A model generated the notes under the pieces. That model was not told where the DNA came from, searched no databases, and saw nothing but the letters and a program-made list of their open reading frames with translations. A DNA stretch of 64,000 nt from Schwartzia succinivorans DSM 10502 (GTDB lineage: Bacteria > Bacillota > Negativicutes > Selenomonadales > Selenomonadaceae), in assembly GCF_900129225.1 (NCBI RefSeq), contig NZ_FQUG01000010.1, positions 1 through 64,000 of the forward strand, in the 5' to 3' direction. Within the stretch, counting starts at the first letter, position 1, and each line of letters begins with the position of its first letter. Shown piece after piece: positions 1 to 7,091 of this stretch. Made by a program: the position numbers and the translations under genes.

Positions 1-174
1 TATGGAAATCGGCATTTTTGGTGTCGTGGGTATTATGTTGACACAGTTGGTAAATACGAAAACGCGATTAAAGAATATATACAGAACCAATTGCAGGATG
101 ATATTGCAAATGATCAATTAAGTTTATTTGAATCAGTGGACCCGTTTACGGGGAAGCGAGAGAAAAAAGGCTAA
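1..174 (+). CDS. tnpA: IS200/IS605-family transposase TnpA, C-terminal part
   Basis: The reading frame is open from the first base to a TAA at 172-174 and gives 57 residues beginning YGNRHFWCRGYYVDTVGK, which I recognise as the C-terminal third of an IS200-type Y1 (HUH) transposase. The nucleophilic tyrosine lies in the YxxxQ motif (residues 26-30 of the visible part, EYIQNQ). The HUH histidine pair would lie upstream, outside the window. The enzyme cuts and joins single-stranded DNA at the hairpin ends of the element. Whether the full gene is intact cannot be judged here. Confidence 0.85.
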   Translation, partial: YGNRHFWCRGYYVDTVGKYENAIKEYIQNQLQDDIANDQLSLFESVDPFTGKREKKG

Positions 175-335
175 GAAAAAAGCCCCCGAGTAGGGGGCTG
201 CCAGTGATAATAGTGTGATTGCCAGATTGTTTCGATGCGCCCTTTAGGGTGCTACCACAGGTAATTGGCCCTTATAGGGCCTGAGCAAACCACCCGTTTC
301 ACGGGTGGTTTTGATTATTGAAAGTCAGGTGACCT
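1..335 (+). mobile_element. Right end of an IS200/IS605-type insertion sequence
   Basis: Downstream of the transposase stop is a block of short hairpins: AGCCCCC/GGGGGCT at 181-199, a GGCCC/GGGCC pair near 268-283, and a subterminal CCACCCG-TTTCA-CGGGTGG hairpin at about 291-309 followed by TTTTGATTATTGAAAGTCAG. Subterminal imperfect hairpins instead of terminal inverted repeats are typical of this family. The exact boundary is not provable from one end; I place it near 328-335. It lies only about 15-20 bases beyond the hydA stop codon. Confidence 0.65.
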
Positions 336-349
336 TATGAAGTTGACGA

Positions 350-2122
350 TTAATGGAATTCGTACATAAGGCAGACCTTACGGTAGTGGGTGTGCAGCAG
401 CTTATGTGCCATTTCGCCAAGGGGTTCACCGAGATAATCCTTATAAAGCTTCTGTATATCCGGATTTTCGTGTGATTTATGAAGCGGAAGGTCTTTGTCA
501 ATCTTTTCAAGAGCCTTGATTCGTTCATCGCGTTTGGCGTTGGTTGTGCCGATTGGCTGACCGCCGCCACCGATGCATCCGCCGGGGCATGCCATGATTT
601 CGATGAAATCGTAGTTTGCCGTACCATTCTTGACCTTTTCCATCATAAGACGTGCTGCCAGGAGGGTGTGAACAACGGCAATGCGGAAGGTACGTCCACC
701 GAGTTCAAAGCTTGCCTCACGCACATTCGGACGAACCTGATTGAGCTGAGGATAGCTTGCAGGCTTATCAAGGGATACAGGCTTGTATTCCAGCTCCGGC
801 AGGTCGTTTCCGGTGAGTTTTTCATAGACTGTACGGAGTGCTGCTTCCATGACACCGCCGGTTTTACCGAAGATAGCGGCTGCACCTGTGCTTGTGCCGA
901 GAGGGCTGTCAAAGTCGCTTTCAGGCAGGTTTTTGAGGTTGAGGCCTACATATTTTATCAGCTTAATGAGCTCACGTGATGTGAGGACAGCATCCACATC
1001 CTGTCGTCCGTCACGCCCCATTTCTGGACGCGATGCCTCGAATTTTTTCGCTGTGCATGGCATTACTGAGACTGTAAAGATTTTGTCTACAGGGACTCCT
1101 GTAATCTTCGGGTAGTATGTTTTGGCAATCGCGCCGAACATAGACATCGGAGATTTCGCGGAGGAGAGATGCGGAAGAAGCTCCGGATAGTGCTTTTCAA
1201 TGAAGTTTATCCAACCCGGGCTGCAGGAGGTCATCATCGGGAGAACTCCGCCGTTCTGAACACGATGAATGAATTCTGCGCCTTCCTCCATTATGGTGAG
1301 GTCTGCACCGAAGTTGGTGTCGAATACCTTGTCAAAGCCAAGCATCTTCAGTGCTGTTACCATCTGGCCCGTAACGATTGCTCCCGGTTCGAGACCGAAA
1401 GCATCACCTATTGATACGCGGACGGATGGAGCAATCTGAACTACGACATGCTTCTCGGGGTCCTGAAGAGCGTCGAGAACAAGCTGTGTGTCGTCTTTTT
1501 CAACTATTGCGCCTGTTGGGCAGACGAGGCTGCACTGACCGCAAAGCGTACAGTCGGTCTTTTCCATGGGAATATCAAATGGAGTTGTAACGATTATCTT
1601 ATCGCTGCGGTTTGCGAAGGTGATGGCCTCGATGCCCTGAACGTCTTTGCAGGCACGTATGCAGCGTCCGCATTTGATACATTTTGACGGATCACGGACA
1701 ATACTCGGATTCGTATTGACTGCCTGACGTTTTTTGTTAACGTTGGGGAGATGGGGGTCCAGAACGTTGAAGCGTGTGCAGAGTGCCTGCAGCTCGCATG
1801 TACCGTTTCTTGAGCAGGTAAGGCAGTTGCCGCCGTGGTCTGCCATTATGAGCTGGAGTATGCCAACCTGAGCGTCACGGACAACCTGTGTATCCGTGAA
1901 GACCTCCATTCCTTCCCATACTTCCGTGGAGCAGGAAGCAAGGAGTTTTTTCTTTCCTGCGACCTGAACGGAGCAGAGACGGCAGCGTGCCTTTACACGC
2001 TGATCCGGGTGGTAGCAGAGATGTGGAATGTCAATACCGATGAGCTTCGCAGCTTCTATTATTTTTGTACCCTTGGGAGCTTCTACAGGGATATTGTTTA
2101 TTTTAAGATGGACCATTTCCAT
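350..2122 (-). CDS. hydA: [FeFe] hydrogenase catalytic subunit of an NAD-linked trimeric enzyme (HydA)
   Basis: Catalytic subunit that interconverts protons and H2, normally cytoplasmic in a HydABC complex coupled to NADH and ferredoxin. Domains seen: N-terminal [2Fe-2S] (Cys36, 47, 50, 64), a His/Cys3 [4Fe-4S] (His96, Cys100, 103, 109), two [4Fe-4S] motifs (Cys148-158 and Cys191-201), then the H-cluster domain with TSCSPGW (Cys300), MPCTAKK (Cys356) and MACPGGCIGGG (Cys512, 516). The 590 residues fit the family. The start codon overlaps the hydB stop (TAATG), with GGAGGTG eight bases upstream, so translation is probably coupled. The last residues after LLHTHY look unlike those I expect for the family, and the insertion-sequence end follows directly, so the C-terminus may have been altered by insertion. 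Confidence 0.95.
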   Translation of the reverse strand: MEMVHLKINNIPVEAPKGTKIIEAAKLIGIDIPHLCYHPDQRVKARCRLCSVQVAGKKKLLASCSTEVWEGMEVFTDTQVVRDAQVGILQLIMADHGGNCLTCSRNGTCELQALCTRFNVLDPHLPNVNKKRQAVNTNPSIVRDPSKCIKCGRCIRACKDVQGIEAITFANRSDKIIVTTPFDIPMEKTDCTLCGQCSLVCPTGAIVEKDDTQLVLDALQDPEKHVVVQIAPSVRVSIGDAFGLEPGAIVTGQMVTALKMLGFDKVFDTNFGADLTIMEEGAEFIHRVQNGGVLPMMTSCSPGWINFIEKHYPELLPHLSSAKSPMSMFGAIAKTYYPKITGVPVDKIFTVSVMPCTAKKFEASRPEMGRDGRQDVDAVLTSRELIKLIKYVGLNLKNLPESDFDSPLGTSTGAAAIFGKTGGVMEAALRTVYEKLTGNDLPELEYKPVSLDKPASYPQLNQVRPNVREASFELGGRTFRIAVVHTLLAARLMMEKVKNGTANYDFIEIMACPGGCIGGGGQPIGTTNAKRDERIKALEKIDKDLPLHKSHENPDIQKLYKDYLGEPLGEMAHKLLHTHYRKVCLMYEFH

Positions 2123-3375
2123 TAGTGTGCACCTCCAACAGCAAATACTTCCGGAAAGATTTTCATCGCGGAAAGCAATGCGTTTTGTGCCGCTTCACCG
2201 AGACCGCAAAGGGAAGTGAGCGTCATTATATTGGCGATTTTCTTCATTTTTTCTATGTCGCAGGGATGCGCTTCGCCTGCTGCCAGCTTGTCCAGCAAAA
2301 GCTTCATGTGCAGATTGCCTTCGCGGCACGGTGTGCACTGACCGCAGCTTTCATGGGAGAAAAACGCCTGTGTATAGCGCAGAAAATCTATGACGCTTGT
2401 ACGGTCGTCAATAACAAGCAGGGAACCTGTTCCTACATCAACACCTGCTGCCTTGAGGTCGTCATATGTGTATGGCGTGTCAAGGATACGCTCATCGCTG
2501 ACCTTGCCGGAAGCGCCGCCGAACTGAACGAGACGGAGACGGCGTCCTCCCGGGATACCTTCAGCGAGGCCGAAAATGATTTCGCGGACAGTTGTGCCGA
2601 ACGGTACCTCATATACTCCGGGCTTTCTTACGTTACCACCGACGGAAACGAGTTTTGTCCCTATGGATTCACCGTTCCCGCAGTTTGTGTAGACGTTGCT
2701 GTCATCAAGGAGAAGATGAGGAACGATGGAGAAGCTTTCCACGTTATTGATACAGGTCGGGAGCGCAAATGCGCCGCTGACCTTGATGAATGGCGGTTTC
2801 ATACGGGGACGTCCTGCTTTTCCCTCTATGGAGCGAATCAGTGCCGTGCCCTCGCCGCAGACGTACGCGCCTGCGCCGGAATAGAGATGCAGACGGAAGT
2901 TAAAGCCCTTTACACCGAGAATGTTATCTCCGAGAAAGCCTTTTTCCTCTGCCTGTTTGATAGCAGAAAGAAGCCGCGGGCGGAGGTGGCGGTACTCCTC
3001 ACGCATATAGATATAGCCGTCCCGGGCCTGAACCGTATAGGCACCGATAATCATTCCTTCGATGAGGTTGAAGGGATCATTTTTTATCAGCTCGCGGTCC
3101 TTGAAGGTACAGGTTTCTCCTTCGTCTGCGTTGCAGATGACGAGCTTGTGCTCACCCTTTACTGCACGTGCCTGGGACCATTTTCTGCCCATATCGTAAG
3201 CAGCACCGCCGCGACCCTTGACCTTTGCTGCAGCGATTACGGAAGCGATGTCCTCACCGTCCATTTTTACCGCTTTTTTCAGTGCGGAAAAACCGCCTAT
3301 GGAAATATACGAATCAATTGAGTCCGGATTGTATTTTCCGAAGTTTTTTGTTATGAAACGAACTTCACTGCTCAA
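2122..3375 (-). CDS. hydB: NuoF-like NADH/FMN subunit of the [FeFe] hydrogenase (HydB)
   Basis: Flavoprotein subunit that exchanges electrons with NAD(H). It has the FMN/NAD-binding signatures GRGGAAYDMGRKW and GAGAYVCGEGTALIRSIEG of complex I 51 kDa proteins and the C-terminal [4Fe-4S] ligands CGQCTPC (Cys344, 347, 350) with Cys390. At 417 residues it is the short NuoF form, without the N-terminal thioredoxin-like and C-terminal ferredoxin extensions that make many HydB proteins about 600 residues long. It lies 18 bases after hydC and overlaps hydA by one base, so hydCBA reads as a single operon. Whether the complex is truly electron-bifurcating cannot be read from sequence. Confidence 0.9.
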   Translation of the reverse strand: MSSEVRFITKNFGKYNPDSIDSYISIGGFSALKKAVKMDGEDIASVIAAAKVKGRGGAAYDMGRKWSQARAVKGEHKLVICNADEGETCTFKDRELIKNDPFNLIEGMIIGAYTVQARDGYIYMREEYRHLRPRLLSAIKQAEEKGFLGDNILGVKGFNFRLHLYSGAGAYVCGEGTALIRSIEGKAGRPRMKPPFIKVSGAFALPTCINNVESFSIVPHLLLDDSNVYTNCGNGESIGTKLVSVGGNVRKPGVYEVPFGTTVREIIFGLAEGIPGGRRLRLVQFGGASGKVSDERILDTPYTYDDLKAAGVDVGTGSLLVIDDRTSVIDFLRYTQAFFSHESCGQCTPCREGNLHMKLLLDKLAAGEAHPCDIEKMKKIANIMTLTSLCGLGEAAQNALLSAMKIFPEVFAVGGAH

Positions 3376-3393
3376 GAGAAACAGCTCCTTCCT

Positions 3394-3894
3394 TTACATC
3401 AGGGATGAAAGCACCGAACGCACCTTTTCGGGTGTGTCCAGGTGACCGTAGACCTTGCCGTTGATGCGGATTGCAGGGGCCACATCGCAGGCTCCGAAGC
3501 ATGGAACCTCCTCAATCATGAAACGGCCGTCATAGGTGACCTCACCGACTTCGATGTTGAGGATTTTCTTGAGCGTGTCGAGAAGAGAATCGCTGTCGTT
3601 TACACGGCATACGACAGAACGGCAGATTTCTACCGGATATTTCGCACGCGGCTTGTCCGACAGACTGGAATAGAATGTCAGGCAGTCGTAGATAATTGAT
3701 ACCTTGATAGGCAGCTTTTCCGCAATATAGAAAGCAACAGCTTCCGGGACATACTGCTGTGGAATCAGATCCTGTACCTCGAGCAGGATGCCGACAATCT
3801 GCGTAGCATCGTGATCGTGTGCCGCAAGCACCTGGTCAATCTGATTTGCGAGCTCATCCGAAATGGAAAAAGCTTGCTTGGCCTCAGTTTGCAT
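3394..3894 (-). CDS. hydC: NuoE-like [2Fe-2S] subunit of the [FeFe] hydrogenase (HydC)
   Basis: Small thioredoxin-fold subunit carrying one [2Fe-2S] cluster, first gene of hydCBA. Ligands visible are the Cys pair in EICRSVVC and the pair in PCFGAC, as in 24 kDa complex I subunits. I take the start at 3894 (MQTEAKQ) because GGGAGGAG lies six bases upstream; a frame-compatible ATG eight codons earlier has no such site. The 166 residues are normal for the family. The upstream region has a TATAAT at 3959-3954 and an inverted repeat, described separately. Confidence 0.92.
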   Translation of the reverse strand: MQTEAKQAFSISDELANQIDQVLAAHDHDATQIVGILLEVQDLIPQQYVPEAVAFYIAEKLPIKVSIIYDCLTFYSSLSDKPRAKYPVEICRSVVCRVNDSDSLLDTLKKILNIEVGEVTYDGRFMIEEVPCFGACDVAPAIRINGKVYGHLDTPEKVRSVLSSLM

Positions 3895-3910
3895 AATGAC
3901 TCCTCCCAGC

Positions 3911-3959
3911 GGAAACAAGATATATCGTTTCCGTAATAAAAAGTATTTCTTATATTATA
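3911..3959 (-). promoter_or_regulatory. hydCBA promoter region with inverted repeat
   Basis: On the minus strand a TATAAT lies at 3959-3954. Between it and the hydC ribosome binding site is an inverted repeat at 3932-3911 (GGAAACGA, 6-base spacer, TTGTTTCC; 7 of 8 positions pair). Its position just downstream of the expected transcription start fits a repressor operator or a 5' UTR hairpin. I found no good -35 box. It does not match the Rex box as I know it (TTGTGAA..TTCACAA). Confidence 0.45.
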
Positions 3960-4089
3960 TACATTTTGTCTGTTGAGTTCTACAAATTTTACGAAAAATA
4001 TTCTGTAAACAAAAGAATAAATTTGCGATTGTACAAAGAATACAAAGACAGGGGAAAAACGAAGGGTGTTTCCTTCTTTTTCCTTTATC

Positions 4090-4102
4090 GGCATGGTATA
4101 AT
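4090..4102 (+). promoter_or_regulatory. Extended -10 promoter for the RibD-like/folE2 operon
   Basis: TGGTATAAT at 4094-4102 is an extended -10 element (TGn followed by a perfect TATAAT) 37 bases before the start codon at 4139. There is no convincing -35 box, which is usual for extended -10 promoters. It is divergent from hydCBA. Confidence 0.5.
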
Positions 4103-4138
4103 GTGTTGAAAGATAACTTAAAAGCAGGAGGACGGCTC

Positions 4139-4663
4139 ATGAAAATTACGATGGTTATGGTCATGAGTGCTGATGGATTGGTGACACACGGAGAAGACGG
4201 ACCGTCATTTGACTGGGCATCGTTGGAGGACAGGGCCGCTTTTCTGGAATGTGTGCGCGGAGCTGATGCCGTTATAACAGGGAGCGGTTCCTTTGCTGCG
4301 GAAAAGGATATGAAGAGGCCTTATTACGTTCTTACAAACAGGGAAGGACTTCCCTCGTTTAAGAATGTTTTTTACGTTCATGGAAGCGCGGGCGATATTG
4401 CTTCAAGAGCCGCAGCCGACGGTCATGAAAATGTTCTGCTTTTGGGCGGGCCTAAAACAAATGCCCTTTTCCTGAAGGAGGGGCTTGTGGACCGCGTGCT
4501 TCTGACAATAGAACCAAGATTTTTCGGCGTTGGAAAAACGCTTAGTCTTGGAACAATGCTGGATATACATCTGCAGCTATGCTCCGTGCAAAGATTGAAT
4601 GAGCGGGGGACGCTGCTTTTGGAATATGAGCTTCTTAAAGCAAGAGAGGAAAAGGATTCATGA
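4139..4663 (+). CDS. RibD C-terminal (dihydrofolate-reductase-fold) reductase-like protein
   Basis: A 174-residue protein of the RibD-C/DHFR-like fold. Recognisable parts are the N-terminal MSADGLVTHG segment, the nucleotide-binding LLLGGPKTNALFLKEGLVDRV segment and a C-terminal strand. Family members reduce pterin or riboflavin intermediates with NADPH. The start at 4139 is preceded by GCAGGAGGAC; an upstream in-frame ATG at 4103 lacks a site. Its stop overlaps the folE2 start (ATGA), so the two are coupled. Next to a GTP cyclohydrolase, reduction of a pterin is the likeliest job, perhaps replacing a classical DHFR; this is inference. Confidence 0.75.
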   Translation: MKITMVMVMSADGLVTHGEDGPSFDWASLEDRAAFLECVRGADAVITGSGSFAAEKDMKRPYYVLTNREGLPSFKNVFYVHGSAGDIASRAAADGHENVLLLGGPKTNALFLKEGLVDRVLLTIEPRFFGVGKTLSLGTMLDIHLQLCSVQRLNERGTLLLEYELLKAREEKDS

Positions 4664-5628
4664 GAAATTTACCGGATGTGCAGAAAGAAACGAAAGGTTT
4701 CCCACATCTATATATAGAAAGTGTAGGAACTGAAAATATCCGTCTGCAGCTTCCCATATGTACCCCTGACGGGATGGAGTATGTGCTGGCATCAATGCGC
4801 TCTTATTGCTCGCTTGATGAAAGCGTCAAGGGAATAAACATGTCCAGAATAGGAAGAACGATACGACGTGTCATAGAGGAGACACCTGACGGCTTCAGAA
4901 CGCTGGCTCCATTGGCAGATGCCCTGCTGGCAGCGCATGACGAAGCGACGGCTGACGTGTCGGTTGCGGCAGATTTTCCGTATCTTTTGCAGCAGATAAC
5001 ACCTGTGACGGGAATTTCCGCGCCTAAGGCAGTGGAAATTTCCATGGCATCTGTGTTTGAAAACGGTGTGATGAAGAATTACCTCACCATCGAAACAACT
5101 GAGATGAGTCTCTGCCCATGCTCTAAGGAATTGAGCCTGCTGAAAAATAATCTGAACGCGGAGGAGAAAGCAGAGATAGAAAAGCTGTCTCCTGAGCTTC
5201 GTGAAAAGATATATCAGAGCGGCTTCGGCGCGCATAACCAAAAATCAACGATTACCGTAACGGTTGAGCTTGCGGAAAGCTCTGATTTTACCATAGCCGG
5301 TTTTGCGGAGATGATATCCGAGAGTGCATCATCACCTACGTATTCGATTCTTAAACGTCCTGATGAGAAGTGGGTCACTGAGGTGTCCTACCTTGGCGGC
5401 TATTATGATGAAGCAGGGGTATTTCATGAGGTTGGCGGCGGCCCTAAGTTTGTTGAGGATATAGTACGTTCCATAGCGCTCAAGCTGTCTGAGTGTCTTG
5501 ATGACACGATAAGGGATTACATAGTCTATGTAAAGAACTATGAGTCCATCCACAGCGATGGAATAGTTGCTACTGCGATTATGTCTGCAGGACGGTCATT
5601 GAAACGGGGGATATTGACCCTTGGATAA
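4660..5628 (+). CDS. folE2: GTP cyclohydrolase I type IB (FolE2)
   Basis: Converts GTP to 7,8-dihydroneopterin triphosphate, the first step of folate (and queuosine) precursor synthesis. FolE2 hallmarks visible are SLCPCSKE with the catalytic cysteine, GAHNQKS, and the C-terminal NYESIHSDG. At 322 residues it is somewhat longer than typical, with an insert around YYDEAGVFHEVGG. FolE2 is metal-flexible and often substitutes for the zinc-dependent FolE1 when zinc is scarce. Coupled to the upstream reductase gene and overlapping the next HD-domain gene, so the three form one operon. Confidence 0.92.
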   Translation: MRNLPDVQKETKGFPHLYIESVGTENIRLQLPICTPDGMEYVLASMRSYCSLDESVKGINMSRIGRTIRRVIEETPDGFRTLAPLADALLAAHDEATADVSVAADFPYLLQQITPVTGISAPKAVEISMASVFENGVMKNYLTIETTEMSLCPCSKELSLLKNNLNAEEKAEIEKLSPELREKIYQSGFGAHNQKSTITVTVELAESSDFTIAGFAEMISESASSPTYSILKRPDEKWVTEVSYLGGYYDEAGVFHEVGGGPKFVEDIVRSIALKLSECLDDTIRDYIVYVKNYESIHSDGIVATAIMSAGRSLKRGILTLG

Positions 5629-6148
5629 GAATTTATGTGATATGGATGAAAGGGTGGAACGGATTTTATGCCACCCGCTTTTTACGGAAAATATGAAAAG
5701 ATGCGAGGAGCTTGAAAGAGAGCGTGTCTTTTGCCATCACGATATTGCGCACGCGCTAAATGTGGCGCGCATCTGTTATATTATAGTTTTGGAGCATGGA
5801 CTTGGATATTCACGGGAGCTGGTTTATGCGGCGGCACTTTTGCATGATATAGGACGTGCTGCACAATATATGACAGGAGAGTCACATCATCAGGCCGGAA
5901 TGAGGCTGGCGGGAGAAATTCTGAGGGACTGCGGGTTTGAAAACTCGGATGTGCTGCATATCCAGGATATTATAAAAAAGCATTGCAGCCATATTTCTGC
6001 AGCAGAGGCAGAAAAGTGGAAGCAGAATAAACCTGAAACACTCCTTGAGGCATTTGACCTTGCAGATTTTTGGTCACGGAACTGCAGGACATGTACGGCA
6101 CGCACGGAATGCTATTGGGAAATTAAAAATGATGCGTTGGTTCGATGA
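5621..6148 (+). CDS. HD-domain phosphohydrolase
   Basis: A 175-residue HD-superfamily protein: HHDIAHALNVARI supplies the first metal histidine and LLHDIGR is the HD motif (roughly residues 38-76). The start is a TTG at 5621 overlapping folE2 by eight bases, with CGGGGGA nine bases upstream; ATG 5642 is an alternative. Family members remove phosphate from nucleotides and related compounds. The operon position suggests a pterin or nucleotide substrate, for example dephosphorylating a dihydroneopterin derivative, but nothing in the sequence proves it. A C-terminal CRTCTARTEC segment could bind metal. The stop codon lies inside the terminator hairpin. Confidence 0.75.
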   Translation: MDKNLCDMDERVERILCHPLFTENMKRCEELERERVFCHHDIAHALNVARICYIIVLEHGLGYSRELVYAAALLHDIGRAAQYMTGESHHQAGMRLAGEILRDCGFENSDVLHIQDIIKKHCSHISAAEAEKWKQNKPETLLEAFDLADFWSRNCRTCTARTECYWEIKNDALVR

Positions 6149-6163
6149 ACCAACGTATTTTTT
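6135..6163 (+). terminator. Intrinsic terminator overlapping the HD gene stop codon
   Basis: Stem CGTTGGTTC / GAACCAACG (6135-6143, 6147-6155), three-base loop, then a T-rich tract. The TGA stop of the HD gene (6146-6148) lies in the loop and first bases of the right arm. Confidence 0.8.
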
Positions 6164-6199
6164 TATACACCAATATGCGACAAAAGGCTTATGCTTTTA

Positions 6200-6228
6200 T
6201 TGACGATAAACATAAAACATGCTATCAT
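6200..6228 (+). promoter_or_regulatory. Sigma-A-type promoter
   Basis: TTGACG at 6200-6205, a 17-base spacer, then TATCAT at 6223-6228. It would start a transcript near 6235, about 205 bases before the CAP-domain gene, giving a long structured leader. Confidence 0.7.
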
Positions 6229-6234
6229 GAAGAT

Positions 6235-6439
6235 GTAGGAAGCATAAGAAAACTGAATACAGCAGCTGACCGTCATGCGGTTCATGTTATGGACCGCGCT
6301 GACAGGAGACTCAGGCGCTTCGGCGCAGAGGACCGGCCGGTTTTGCGACAGATGATCCGGGATACCCTTCCGGAAGTACGAGTGTGGAAACTTAGTGCTT
6401 AAAAATCATTCTGAAGCGAAACGGAAGGGGCGAGCTATC
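6235..6439 (+). other. Long structured 5' leader of the CAP-domain gene, class unknown
   Basis: No gene is convincing in these 205 bases, but several stable stems are: GCGGTTCAT/ATGGACCGC at 6277-6297 (9 bp, loop GTT), flanked by CAGC/GCTG; GCGC-TTCG-GCGC at 6315-6326; and TCCGG/CCGGA at 6356-6374. I compared it mentally with cyclic-di-GMP and ydaO/cyclic-di-AMP riboswitches and could not match the conserved cores. It may be an unrecognised riboswitch or simply a structured UTR. Confidence 0.45.
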
Positions 6440-6889
6440 ATGAGAAACCTGCGGACGATCATCTCCATGTTAGTCATGATGGCAGCTCTGTTTGCAGCTT
6501 CTACGGCTTTTGCGTCCAGCCTTGAGAACGAGGTACTCTACTACGTTAACGTAGAGCGCGCAGCCGCAGGTCTCCGCCCGCTTACGTACAACGTTAGCCT
6601 GGCGAGCGCCGCGAATGTACGCGCATCAGAGGCCGGCGTTCATTTCGGACATGTTCGTCCGGACGGCCGCGATGTCAAATCCGTTCTTAACGAGGCATCC
6701 TACGCATGGTTTGGTGAAAACCTTGCCGTCAGCAAAACAGATGATGCGAAAAAAATCGTGCGTGCCTGGATGGCATCCCCGACTCATCGCGCTAATCTCT
6801 TGAACCGCCATTACACACAGATGGGAATCGGTGTAACACGCGGAGCAGACGGACGCCTCTACTGGGCAGGTCTCCTTGCGAGCGAATAA
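6440..6889 (+). CDS. Secreted CAP/SCP-domain protein (YkwD-like)
   Basis: A 149-residue protein with a signal peptide (residues 1-25, ending TAFASS) followed by a CAP domain: LNxVNxER-like VLYYVNVERAAAGL, the HFGHVRPDGRD histidine region, GENLAVS, and WMASPTHRANLLNRHYTQMGIGV. These match the bacterial SCP/PR-1 family, whose members act in the envelope with largely unknown activity. The start at 6440 has GAAGGGGCGAG upstream; a longer frame from 6395 would spoil the signal peptide. Single-gene transcript with its own promoter, leader and terminator. Confidence 0.88.
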   Translation: MRNLRTIISMLVMMAALFAASTAFASSLENEVLYYVNVERAAAGLRPLTYNVSLASAANVRASEAGVHFGHVRPDGRDVKSVLNEASYAWFGENLAVSKTDDAKKIVRAWMASPTHRANLLNRHYTQMGIGVTRGADGRLYWAGLLASE

Positions 6890-6913
6890 GCCCGGAGAAT
6901 CACTAACCAACTT

Positions 6914-6943
6914 ATCGGCCGGAGTTTTCCGGCCGATTTTTTT
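6914..6943 (+). terminator. Intrinsic terminator after CAP gene
   Basis: Ten-base stem ATCGGCCGGA / TCCGGCCGAT with a four-base loop, followed by a T tract. Confidence 0.92.
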
Positions 6944-7003
6944 GTATGTGCTCTTAATAAAATATAGTACAAAAGATATATGATATACGACTAAAATCCT
7001 AGT

Positions 7004-7031
7004 TTGCAATATTTAGAAACAGTGTTAAAAT
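7004..7031 (+). promoter_or_regulatory. Promoter of the TpsB gene
   Basis: TTGCAA at 7004-7009, a 16-base spacer, TAAAAT at 7026-7031, about 55 bases before the start codon. Confidence 0.5.
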
Positions 7032-7091
7032 ATCTTATTAAGGGACAAAAGACATAGGCAAGACAACACTAAGGAAAGATGGGGAATGTTA

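Noticed and set aside
2125-3321. 398-codon plus-strand frame opposite hydB
   Set aside because: Antisense of an NuoF-like gene with clear motifs; no independent support.
6235-6402. Plus-strand frame through the CAP leader (85 codons from 6145) as a small gene
   Set aside because: It begins inside the terminator, has no ribosome binding site and crosses the promoter and several stems; a structured RNA explains the sequence better.
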